This document shows positions 54,645 through 62,492 of a stretch of DNA of 64,000 nucleotides, piece by piece. The DNA comes from Planctomycetota bacterium (GTDB taxonomy: Bacteria > Planctomycetota > B15-G4). Position 1 is the first letter of the stretch. Every line of letters begins with the position of its first letter. The stretch is taken from positions 1,361,102-1,425,101 of the forward strand of contig BQJR01000001.1 of the NCBI GenBank assembly GCA_021604805.1, written 5' to 3'. Both the position numbers and the translations under genes were made by a program. The notes under the pieces were generated by a model. That model worked only from the letters and a program-made list of their open reading frames with translations, ran no database searches and was not told where the DNA came from.

Positions 54645-54735
54645 GTCGCGCCGCGGCGCTCGAGCTGTCACGCTGCGATTCACGGCGCGCGTCGCCGCGC
54701 GCTCATCCCCCGCGCGCGAAGCGCAGGAGCACGCG

Positions 54736-56037
54736 ATGATCGTCCTCTCGAACGTCGGCAAACTCTACGACGGCAGCGCCGCCGACGCCTCCGCGCTGCA
54801 CACAGGCGTGGACCTGCTGATCGAAGCTGGCCGCGTGAAAGCTGTGCAGCCGCACGACCCCACGCTGGCCGCCAGCGAAGCGCACACGGTCGTGGACTGC
54901 AGCGCCTACACGGTCACGCCGGGGCTGATCGACTGCCACGCCCACGTGACCGTGCTGGGCCTGGCCAAACCCGACATGGACGAGATGCTCGGCCAGGCGC
55001 AGCTGCTCTGGGTCGAACGCATCCTCTACGCGATGCTCGTGAACGGCGGCGTGACCACCGCGCGCGACATCGGCGGCGCCACGCACCTCATGAAGCGCCT
55101 CGTCGACGAAGGCATGCTGTTGGGACCGCGGCTGAAGATCGCCATCGCGATGCTCTCCACCACGGGCGGGCATGCCGACTTCCGCGGCATCGATCGCTGT
55201 CACGGTGAGCTCTCGCGACTGTGGCCCGAGAGCGCCGGTCGTCCGAGCTCGATCGTGGACGGTCCGTGGGAATGCCGGAAGCGCGTGCGCGAGATCGCGG
55301 CCTGCGGCGCCGACCTGATCAAGATCTGCGCGAGCCCCGGCGTGGCCTCCCCCGGCGACGCGCTCGAACACCGCGACTTCAGCCCCGAAGAGATCCAAGC
55401 CATCACCGACGAAGCCGGCGCGCGCGGGCTCGAAGTCGCCGCGCACGCGCACAGCGCGTCGGGCATCGAGCTCGCCATCAAGCACGGCGTCAAAGACATC
55501 CAGCACATCTCGTTCATGGACGAACGCTTGGTCGAGATGGCGCACGCCAAGGACTGCATCGTCACGCCCACGAGCTGGATCATGCATGAGCTGCCGAAAG
55601 CCGGCGGGCTGTCCGACTTCGTGATGGGCAAAGTGAAACAGGTGATGGAGGTGCACGCCGAAGCCGTGCGTTTCGCGCACCAAGGCGGACTGCCGATCCT
55701 GGCTGGCACCGACGCCGTGTTGCCCGGCATGCACGGCCGCAACTGGGCCGAGATCGGCGCGCTCGTGACCGAAGGGCTGGGCAAGCTCGACGCGTGGTAC
55801 TCGGCCACCGGCCTGGCCGCGAAGCACATCCATCAGACCGACGCGGGCACGCTCCTGCCCGGCCAGCGCGCCGACCTGCTCGTGTGCCAGCACGACGTCC
55901 TCGAGGACCCCGACGCCTTCGAACGCGACGCGCTGCTCGAAGTCTTCAAAGACGGCGAGGCTTACCGCGGCGGCCTCCCCGGCGTGCCGCGCCGGCGCTG
56001 GTCGAGCGATCTCGAGGCGCGCCTCGAACGGCGCTGA
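54736..56037 (+). CDS. Amidohydrolase-family protein
   Basis: A 433-residue metal-dependent hydrolase. Metal ligands are DCHAHV (HxH), the probable carboxylated Lys in ADLIKICAS, His in AAHAHSASG and QHISFMDE, and Asp in LAGTDAVLP. The N-terminal IVLSNVGKLYDG with C-terminal LLPGQRADLLVCQHDVLEDP forms the usual composite beta-sandwich. Closest to Xaa-Pro dipeptidase/imidazolonepropionase-like amidohydrolases; substrate unknown. ATG 54736 has AGGAG six bases upstream. Confidence 0.9.
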   Translation: MIVLSNVGKLYDGSAADASALHTGVDLLIEAGRVKAVQPHDPTLAASEAHTVVDCSAYTVTPGLIDCHAHVTVLGLAKPDMDEMLGQAQLLWVERILYAMLVNGGVTTARDIGGATHLMKRLVDEGMLLGPRLKIAIAMLSTTGGHADFRGIDRCHGELSRLWPESAGRPSSIVDGPWECRKRVREIAACGADLIKICASPGVASPGDALEHRDFSPEEIQAITDEAGARGLEVAAHAHSASGIELAIKHGVKDIQHISFMDERLVEMAHAKDCIVTPTSWIMHELPKAGGLSDFVMGKVKQVMEVHAEAVRFAHQGGLPILAGTDAVLPGMHGRNWAEIGALVTEGLGKLDAWYSATGLAAKHIHQTDAGTLLPGQRADLLVCQHDVLEDPDAFERDALLEVFKDGEAYRGGLPGVPRRRWSSDLEARLERR

Positions 56038-56120
56038 AGGCAGCGGAAGCGCCGCGCGGCGAGCCGCCGCTCAAGTCGTGCTCTACGCAAACCGAGGGTG
56101 GGATTGGAGAGCTCCCCCTC

Positions 56121-56570
56121 GTGAGCACCGTCATGCCAACGAAGTCACCGCACGATCTCGACCCCGCCCCCGAAGAGCGCGTCTCGCAGCTCGAGAACAA
56201 CGCCGCGCCCGAAGCCACGATCCTGCTCGTGGAAGACGACGCGAGCTGCCTGCGCGCGCTGGCCCGAAACCTGCGCGCCAACGGCTACACGGTGCTCTGC
56301 GCCACCAACGGGAGCGAGGCGCTCGACATCGTGCACGTGCAACACGTGGATGTCGTGGTCACCGACTTGCTGATGCCCTGCATGGACGGCGTGGACCTGC
56401 TCCTGAACCTCAAGCTCGATCACGCCAACGTGCCGGTGCTCGCGATCACAGGCGTGCGCGCCACCAACCGACTCGTGCGCGGTGCGCGGCTCTACGGCGC
56501 ACGTGTGCTCGAGAAACCCTTCGATGGTGCGACGCTCTCGCGTGCAGTGGCCGGAGCGCTCGGTCGCTGA
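56121..56570 (+). CDS. Response regulator receiver domain protein
   Basis: A ~149-residue single-domain response regulator. Acidic pocket LLVEDDASCLRALARNL, phosphorylated Asp in VVVTDLLMPCMDGVD, Thr in VLAITGVRA and conserved Lys in VLEKPFDGATLSRA. No output domain, so it acts through protein contacts (CheY/Spo0F-like). No kinase gene is adjacent. GTG 56121 has GGAG eleven bases upstream; ATG 56133 is an alternative start. Confidence 0.9.
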   Translation: MSTVMPTKSPHDLDPAPEERVSQLENNAAPEATILLVEDDASCLRALARNLRANGYTVLCATNGSEALDIVHVQHVDVVVTDLLMPCMDGVDLLLNLKLDHANVPVLAITGVRATNRLVRGARLYGARVLEKPFDGATLSRAVAGALGR

Positions 56571-56618
56571 GACGCAGGCGCGGTATCGTGAACGCCACCC
56601 GCGGCAGCGGGCACTGAC

Positions 56619-57164
56619 TCAGCGTCCGCCGCTGCGCCAGGCTGCCATCCGATCGGCGAAGCGCGGACGCAGCGCCTTCAACGGCGCGCTGGGCTTGCCC
56701 GCCTGCAGCGCCGCGACGGACTCGGCGGCGCTCGGTCGTTCGTCGAGCGACCCGCGCGTGAGCTGCAACAACTTGCCCTCGCGATCGACCACGACCAGAC
56801 CCGGGAGCGCGCTGGGGAGCTTGGCCGAGTCGTCGAGCAGCCCCCAGGCGCGGCAGAGCTCGGCGTCGGCGTCGCACAACATCGGGAAGCGCACGTCGAG
56901 TGCATGACGCAGACGGTCACCGCGCTCCGTGCTCATCACGGCCACGGCCGCGAGGTTCACGAGCTCGGCGTTGAAGGCGCGCAGGTGCTCTGAGAAGTCG
57001 CGCAACTGACGCACGCAGCGCGGGTCGTTGCCCGCCGCGAAGAACACCAGCGCCAGCGAGCGCGCCGCGGTCATCTCCGTGAGCGTGCGTTGCCGGCCGG
57101 TGCTGTCGGGCACAGCGAAGTCGGGCACGCGTTCACCGATCGTCAGCACACTTTGCCCACTCAT
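56619..57164 (-). CDS. Peroxiredoxin-like (AhpC/TSA) protein
   Basis: A 181-residue thioredoxin-fold protein: IGERVPDFAVPDSTGRQRTL then LALVFFAAGNDPRCVRQLRD, where Cys of PRC aligns with the peroxidatic Cys of BCP-type peroxiredoxins (TPGC). The Thr of the family P-x-x-T-x-x-C motif is not conserved (GNDPRC). The rest (VMSTERGDRLRHALDVRFPM, LCDADAELCRAWGLLDD, LPGLVVVDREGKLLQLTRG) is typical. Reduces hydroperoxides, or is an oxidoreductase-like relative. ATG 57164 chosen; convergent with the response regulator. Confidence 0.8.
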   Translation of the reverse strand: MSGQSVLTIGERVPDFAVPDSTGRQRTLTEMTAARSLALVFFAAGNDPRCVRQLRDFSEHLRAFNAELVNLAAVAVMSTERGDRLRHALDVRFPMLCDADAELCRAWGLLDDSAKLPSALPGLVVVDREGKLLQLTRGSLDERPSAAESVAALQAGKPSAPLKALRPRFADRMAAWRSGGR

Positions 57165-57259
57165 GACTGCCCGCCGCTTGGCCCGTTCTTTCCGCCCCGC
57201 TCCAACGGGGGCGCAGAACTCTATCACAGGCCAAGCGGCAGGGCGCGCGTCTCAGCCGC

Positions 57260-59056
57260 TCAGCGCACCACCATGTGGAAGGGCAGCAAGGCCTGGACGC
57301 GGTCGGGGTGCAGCGCGCGCGGCTCACTCATCAGCGCGCGAAGGTGCGCGAGCTGTGCACCGAATCCGAGGCTGTCGGCCAGCTCCTCGAGCGGCGTGCG
57401 CACCGTGACCATGTCGCCCATGGCTTCCTCGATCTGCTCGAAGAAGCTGGGCGCTTGCGGGTACTCGACCAACGGCGCCTTGTCGGGTTCGAGCCCGGCC
57501 AACACCGCGGCCAGGTCGAGCGCGTCTTGGAAGCCGCCCAGCTCGTCGACCAAGCCGTTGGCCTCGGCTTGACGCCCGGTCCACACGCGACCGCCCGCGA
57601 GTTCCCGCACGCGCTCCACGGGCAACTTGCGACCCTTCGACACGCCGAGCAGGAAGCGATCGTAGGTGCTCTCCATCGAGCGCGTGAGCACGTCGCGCAG
57701 CAGCGGTGACACGCCGTACTTGGTGATGCTCAACTGATCGCCTTGCGGGCCGACCGACACCGTTTCCACCTTCACACCCGCGGCGGCCAGCGTCTCGTGC
57801 AGGTCGGGCACCATCGACACCACGCCGATCGAGCCGGTGAGCGTGCTCGGTTGCGCCACGATCACGTCGGCCCCCATCGAGATCCAGTAGCCGCCCGAAG
57901 CAGCCAGCGATCCCATCGACGCGACGACCGGCTTGCCCGCGGCCTGCACCTGTTGCACGGCGCGATAGATCATGTCGCTGGCGAGCGCGCTGCCGCCGGG
58001 GCTGTTCACGCGCAACACCACGGCCTTGCAGTGCTCGTCGCTCTCGGTGGCGCGCAGGGCTTCCACGATCGTCTCGCTGCCCATGCTCGCCACGTTGCCC
58101 GCGAAGTCGGCCTTGCTCTTGCCGCTCTGGATCGCGCCGCTCGCGTAGACGACCGCCACGTAGGGCTCGCTGGGCTTCTTCTGCTTGGGCGGGTTGAGCG
58201 CCTCGGCGAGCATCGTCATCGCGGCGAAGGGGTTGTTGAGCATCTTCTCGAGCTCTTCGAGCGACTGCTCGCCGTAGCTCTCGTCGCGCTCGAACTCTGC
58301 GCCGAGCAACTTGGCCACGTGCGCGTTGTAGTCGTCTTCGTAGAGCGCGGCGTCGATCAAGCCGGCCTTCGCCGCCTGCTCCGGCTCGACGAGCATGCCG
58401 GCCAGCATGGCCTCGACCGCTTCGGTGCTCATGCCGCGGTGCTGCGCGATGAGGCCGAGCGTCTGATCCGAGAACTCCTGCAGCACTTGCTCCAGCACTT
58501 CGCGCTGCCCAGCGCTCATCGCGTCCTTGGCGAAGTTCTCGTAGGCGGTCTTGAAGTCGCCGATGTGCAGCACCTCGGCGCGCGCGTCGAACTTCGCCAG
58601 CAGGTCTTTCATGTAGAAGACTTCGGCGGCGTAGCCCTCGAGCACGATCATGCCGGTGGGCGGCACCACGAGCAGGTCGGCGAGGCCGGCGAACACGAGG
58701 TCACTGCGCGTGAGCACTTCGGTGTAGCAGACCACCTTCTTGCCGCGTGCCTTGAGCGCGGCGAGCTCCACGAGCAAGTCGAGACTGCGCGCGTGATCGG
58801 GGCTGCCTTTCAGCTTGAGCTCGACGGCGGCCACGGCCGGGTCGCGCGAGAGTTCGCGCAGGCGCTCGAGCTTCGCGCGGAAGTTGCGGCGCTGCGGGCC
58901 GAAGGGTTGCGGCGGCGTGGGCTCCTCGCCCACGGAACCGTTGATGGTGAGTTCCACCACGAGCGGACGCGCGGCGACCGCTTCGTCTTGAGCGTGCAGC
59001 GGAACGGCAGGAGCCAACAGCAGAGCGACAGCAGTCGAGAGCAACACAGCGCGCAT
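57260..59056 (-). CDS. sppA: Signal peptide peptidase SppA-type protease
   Basis: A 598-residue long-form (SppA 67K-like) peptidase of family S49. Signal LLSTAVALLLAPAVPLHAQ; N-terminal S49 repeat with the catalytic lysine in IGDFKTAYENFAKDAMS (Lys169) and C-terminal repeat with nucleophile Ser387 in MGSLAASGGYWIS. VVLRVNSPGGSALASDMIYR and STLTGSIGVVSMVPDL are also family hallmarks. Degrades signal peptides and membrane fragments in the periplasm. Unlike E. coli SppA it has a cleavable-looking signal rather than a clear anchor. ATG 59056 chosen for the signal. Confidence 0.93.
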   Translation of the reverse strand: MRAVLLSTAVALLLAPAVPLHAQDEAVAARPLVVELTINGSVGEEPTPPQPFGPQRRNFRAKLERLRELSRDPAVAAVELKLKGSPDHARSLDLLVELAALKARGKKVVCYTEVLTRSDLVFAGLADLLVVPPTGMIVLEGYAAEVFYMKDLLAKFDARAEVLHIGDFKTAYENFAKDAMSAGQREVLEQVLQEFSDQTLGLIAQHRGMSTEAVEAMLAGMLVEPEQAAKAGLIDAALYEDDYNAHVAKLLGAEFERDESYGEQSLEELEKMLNNPFAAMTMLAEALNPPKQKKPSEPYVAVVYASGAIQSGKSKADFAGNVASMGSETIVEALRATESDEHCKAVVLRVNSPGGSALASDMIYRAVQQVQAAGKPVVASMGSLAASGGYWISMGADVIVAQPSTLTGSIGVVSMVPDLHETLAAAGVKVETVSVGPQGDQLSITKYGVSPLLRDVLTRSMESTYDRFLLGVSKGRKLPVERVRELAGGRVWTGRQAEANGLVDELGGFQDALDLAAVLAGLEPDKAPLVEYPQAPSFFEQIEEAMGDMVTVRTPLEELADSLGFGAQLAHLRALMSEPRALHPDRVQALLPFHMVVR

Positions 59057-59303
59057 GGGGTTCACCAGTCGGGGAGACGCGAAGGGGTCGGGGTCAACGC
59101 GCGGCCCGCTCCGAGGAGCCGACGACGCGCGCGCCATCCTAGCGAGTGCCTCACCGGCCGGTGCCGCGCGAACACAGTCGCCTCACAGTCGCCACGGTGG
59201 CGAATCGATGTCGAGGCGACGCCCAACCCAGCGACGCACCCGCCGCGTCGTCGTGGTCAGGCAGGTCGCGTAGGCAGCACGCGGCGAGAGCTTTGCGCAG
59301 CCC

Positions 59304-60854
59304 TCAGGGCGCCAGCGGGATCTGCACCGCGTTGCTCAGCGCGCGTCCGAAACTGGCTCCTGCATCGAGCACCACGAACTGCGCGTAGATGTCGATCGGT
59401 CCGCCACCGCCGGGAACCCCAGCGAGCAGCAGCTCACCCGAGGCGTTCAGGTTGAAGGGCCCGTTCGTGAAGTCGGGCGCGGGCACCAAGACGCCGCCGG
59501 AGAAGCCGAAGTAGCCGGCGCTCAGGCCGAGCACGAGGTAGGCCGGCGCGCCGGGCAGCCCGTTCTCGAGCAGGAAGTCCGCGGTCTGGCCGGTGCCCAA
59601 GGCGCCGCAAGCGCTGAGCAGCGGCACTTGGCCGCCGGTCCCGGCCTTGCCGTTGGCGAGGTCGATGGTGGGATCACTGCAGACGGGCGCGAGCGGCAGC
59701 ATGAAGTCGGCGATCACGGGGAAGTGATCGGCCGCGACACCGCTGGCGAGTTGTCCGCTGAGGGTGAAGCCCGACACCGCGCTCGGCAGCGACGGGATCG
59801 GCGTGACCGCGCTGTTGAAGATGAACGAGCGGCGCAGCGTGGCGATGCTGTCTTGCCACGCGAGGTAGTCGAGCTTGGCGCTGCCGCGCGTGTCGGGGTT
59901 GCCGGTGAAGAACTCGGTGGACGCGTCGTAGAGCATGTCGGTGCGATCGCGGTCGGTGCCGTCGCTGCCACCGGTGGCGGCGGCGCGCGTGATCCATTCC
60001 GCGGGGCCCTTCTGCCCGTTGGTCGACTCGTCTTCATTCCAATCGCCGCCGAGGATCCAAGGCGTCTCGGCGCTCGGCAACATCGACGCGCCGGGCGTGA
60101 AGATCTTGGAGTTCGGGTCGGCGGTGGCGCCGCCCAGGCCGTTCCACTGCGCGTCGATGTAGTAGGCGATGTTCTGCGCGGCGGTGCGACGCTCGTTCTT
60201 GTCGAAGGTGCTGCCGCCGGCTTTCAGGTGCGAGTTGCCCACGACCAAGTCGCCCGCGTAGATGCCGTCGGGCAGATCGATCTCGGCGTGCATGAAACCG
60301 CGGATGCCGCCGTTGGTGCCGGGCGAGTAGAGGTCGCCCAGTTGGAAGAAGTCGGAGAGCGTGATGATGCCGTCGGCATTCACGTCGCCGAACGGGTAGC
60401 GCGACAGGATCACGTTGCGGTTGAAGCCGTCGGTACTGCCCGACACGAAGATGTGCGGCAGGTCGTAGGTCGGCGCGTGCAGCTGCACGTAGGCGCCGAC
60501 GGTCCCACCGAGGAAGATGTCCGTGCCGCCGTGCAGGAACAGCTCGAGCGTCGTCGCGAGCTGACTCGTGCTGTCGACATCGCTGCCCGTGCCGTTGCCG
60601 CTGTTGTCACCGACCTCTTGCAGGATCAGCACGTCGGGTTGCATGTCGGCGACGACCCGCCCGAGCGCGTCCCAGGCGTTGAAGCCGCCGCCCTTGAAGG
60701 CCGTGCGACAGATGCCGTCCTCGATGTTGTAGGTCATCACGCGCAGGTCGTTCGGGTCGGTCTTGCCGAACTGACCGTTGGCGGGATCCCATTGTGCGGA
60801 GAGCGGCGCGACGGCGCCCAGGAGCAGGGCGAGCGCGAGCAGGGTGCGAGTCAT
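59304..60854 (-). CDS. Secreted endonuclease/exonuclease/phosphatase-fold protein with C-terminal sorting-type domain
   Basis: A 516-residue secreted protein (signal LLALALLLGAVAPLSAQ). EEP-fold motifs: LRVMTYNIED, DVLILQEVGDN, VVGNSHLKAGG, WILGGDWNEDES and VAADHFPVIADF, giving the Glu, Asp, Asn and His ligands of Mg-dependent DNase I-like phosphoesterases. A calcium-binding dockerin-like element, GDVNADGIITLSDFFQLGD, is inserted near residue 155. The last ~110 residues (PGAPAYLVLGLSAGYFGF, SGGVLVPAPDF, IDIYAQFVVLDAGASFG, ALSNAVQIPLAP) match the C-terminus of the protein at 49339-51135. Substrate (extracellular DNA, lipid or nucleotide) unknown. Confidence 0.85.
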   Translation of the reverse strand: MTRTLLALALLLGAVAPLSAQWDPANGQFGKTDPNDLRVMTYNIEDGICRTAFKGGGFNAWDALGRVVADMQPDVLILQEVGDNSGNGTGSDVDSTSQLATTLELFLHGGTDIFLGGTVGAYVQLHAPTYDLPHIFVSGSTDGFNRNVILSRYPFGDVNADGIITLSDFFQLGDLYSPGTNGGIRGFMHAEIDLPDGIYAGDLVVGNSHLKAGGSTFDKNERRTAAQNIAYYIDAQWNGLGGATADPNSKIFTPGASMLPSAETPWILGGDWNEDESTNGQKGPAEWITRAAATGGSDGTDRDRTDMLYDASTEFFTGNPDTRGSAKLDYLAWQDSIATLRRSFIFNSAVTPIPSLPSAVSGFTLSGQLASGVAADHFPVIADFMLPLAPVCSDPTIDLANGKAGTGGQVPLLSACGALGTGQTADFLLENGLPGAPAYLVLGLSAGYFGFSGGVLVPAPDFTNGPFNLNASGELLLAGVPGGGGPIDIYAQFVVLDAGASFGRALSNAVQIPLAP

Positions 60855-61085
60855 CGTGTGCAGGCCGGAAGGGTTCGGGGTCGGTCGCGGGCGGGGGAGA
60901 GACTGCGGACAGAGTGCCAGAGCATGCCCCCGACCGACTCATCATGACAGAGTTCAGCCGCCCTTGGGTCGCCCTGCCCCCCGAGCGCCACGGCCCCGTC
61001 GAGCTGCCCTCTGGAGCGCGGCGCCCCACTCGGGCAAGCTGCTGCGCCGGTTTCAGCGCCCCTTTTCACGCGGAGAACTCGCTGT

Positions 61086-62378
61086 ATGGACATCCTCAGG
61101 GGCAGCTTGGGACTCGTCTTCTTCCTCGGGGTGGCCTGGTTGCTCTCGAGCCACCGATCACGCTTTCCCTGGCGACTCGTGATCGGCGGCGTGGTCACGC
61201 AGCTGGTTTTCGCGGGCCTACTGCTGGAGACCGAAGCCGGCCGCGACGTGTTCGCCTGGCTGGCCGATCAAGTGCAGGCGCTGATCTCAGCCGCTCAGCC
61301 CGGAGCCGAAATGGTCTTCGGTGCGATCGCCAACCCACAGGCGATGAGCGAGGTCTTCGGCAGCGATCCCTCCGACGGCGCCTTCGTGCTCGGGCTCGCC
61401 GGCTCAGGCCTGATCGTGATCATCTTCTTCTCGGCGCTGATGAGCATCCTCTATCACTTGGGCGTGATGCAGCTCTTCGTGTGGCTGCTCGCGCGCGTGC
61501 TCTCGGCGCTGCTCGGTGTGTCGGGGGCCGAAGCGATGGCCATGGCGGCGAACGTGTTCGTCGGGCAGACGGAGGCGCCGCTCGTCGTGCGCCCGTACAT
61601 CTCCGGCATGACGCGCTCCGAACTCAACGCGATGATGACCGGGGGCTTCGCCACGGTCGCGGGTTCGGTGATGGCGGTGTACATGGGGCTCGTCGGGCCG
61701 GAGTACGCGCCGCACCTGATCGCGGCCTCTGTCATGTCCGCACCGGCGGCCTTCGTCATCGCCAAGATCATGCAGCCGGAGACGGAGACCTCTCAGACGG
61801 CAGGCGCGGTGCCGCTGCGCATCGATCGCACAGCGTCCAACGTGCTCGAAGCTGCCACCGCCGGCACCAGCGACGGACTCAAACTCTGGCTCAACGTGAT
61901 GGCGATGCTGATCGCCTTCGTGGCCCTCGTGTCATTGATGGACATGCCGCTGGGTTGGCTCGGCGAACAGATCGGACTCGAAGGCGGGCTCAGCTTGGGT
62001 CGTGTTCTCGGCTGGGTCTTCGCGCCGGTGGCCTGGCTGATGGGCGTGAACGGCTGGGGCGAGTGCCAGCTCTTCGGCGAGCTGCTCGGCATCAAGATCG
62101 CGCTGAATGATTTCGTGGCCTTCCAGCAGCTCACGACAATGCTGCCAGAGGGAACCAATGCAGGCGTCCACTTCGCGGAACCTCGACACGCTGCCATGGC
62201 GGCCTACGCCCTCTGCGGCTTCGCAAACTTCGCGTCCATAGGGATTCAGATCGGCGGGATCTCTCCGCTGGCCCCGGAACGACGGCCCGAGCTGGCTCAA
62301 TTGGCCTTCCGCGCCATGCTTGGCGGGGCGATGGCGTCCTGGATGACCGCGACGGTTGCTGGGATGCTGCTGGAGTGA
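61086..62378 (+). CDS. nupC: Concentrative nucleoside transporter (NupC/CNT family)
   Basis: A 430-residue membrane transporter. CNT hallmarks: NVFVGQTEAPLVVRPYISGM, MTGGFATVAGSVMAVYMGLV, MGVNGWGECQLFGELLGIKI and AYALCGFANFASIGIQIGGI. These residues form the nucleoside and Na+/H+ sites, so it imports nucleosides with the ion gradient. ATG 61086 has GGAG nine bases upstream. It stands alone, with no nucleoside catabolism genes in view. Confidence 0.95.
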   Translation: MDILRGSLGLVFFLGVAWLLSSHRSRFPWRLVIGGVVTQLVFAGLLLETEAGRDVFAWLADQVQALISAAQPGAEMVFGAIANPQAMSEVFGSDPSDGAFVLGLAGSGLIVIIFFSALMSILYHLGVMQLFVWLLARVLSALLGVSGAEAMAMAANVFVGQTEAPLVVRPYISGMTRSELNAMMTGGFATVAGSVMAVYMGLVGPEYAPHLIAASVMSAPAAFVIAKIMQPETETSQTAGAVPLRIDRTASNVLEAATAGTSDGLKLWLNVMAMLIAFVALVSLMDMPLGWLGEQIGLEGGLSLGRVLGWVFAPVAWLMGVNGWGECQLFGELLGIKIALNDFVAFQQLTTMLPEGTNAGVHFAEPRHAAMAAYALCGFANFASIGIQIGGISPLAPERRPELAQLAFRAMLGGAMASWMTATVAGMLLE

Positions 62379-62443
62379 TCCGGGGTGAGCTCCCTGCGGC
62401 GCTCCCATCTCAGGTGCCCGTGCGAGGTACGCTCCCCGGATCA
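62376..62443 (+). terminator. Inverted repeat overlapping the nupC stop, candidate terminator
   Basis: TGATCCGGGG (62376-62385, beginning with the stop codon) is repeated in inverted form at 62434-62443, separated by 48 nt. No T-run follows. It may be a terminator stem or a regulatory structure before the next lipoprotein gene. Confidence 0.3.
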
Positions 62444-62492
62444 GCATTCGGGTTTCAGCCGATCCTCATCACGGCTCCATAGATTGCCGGCC

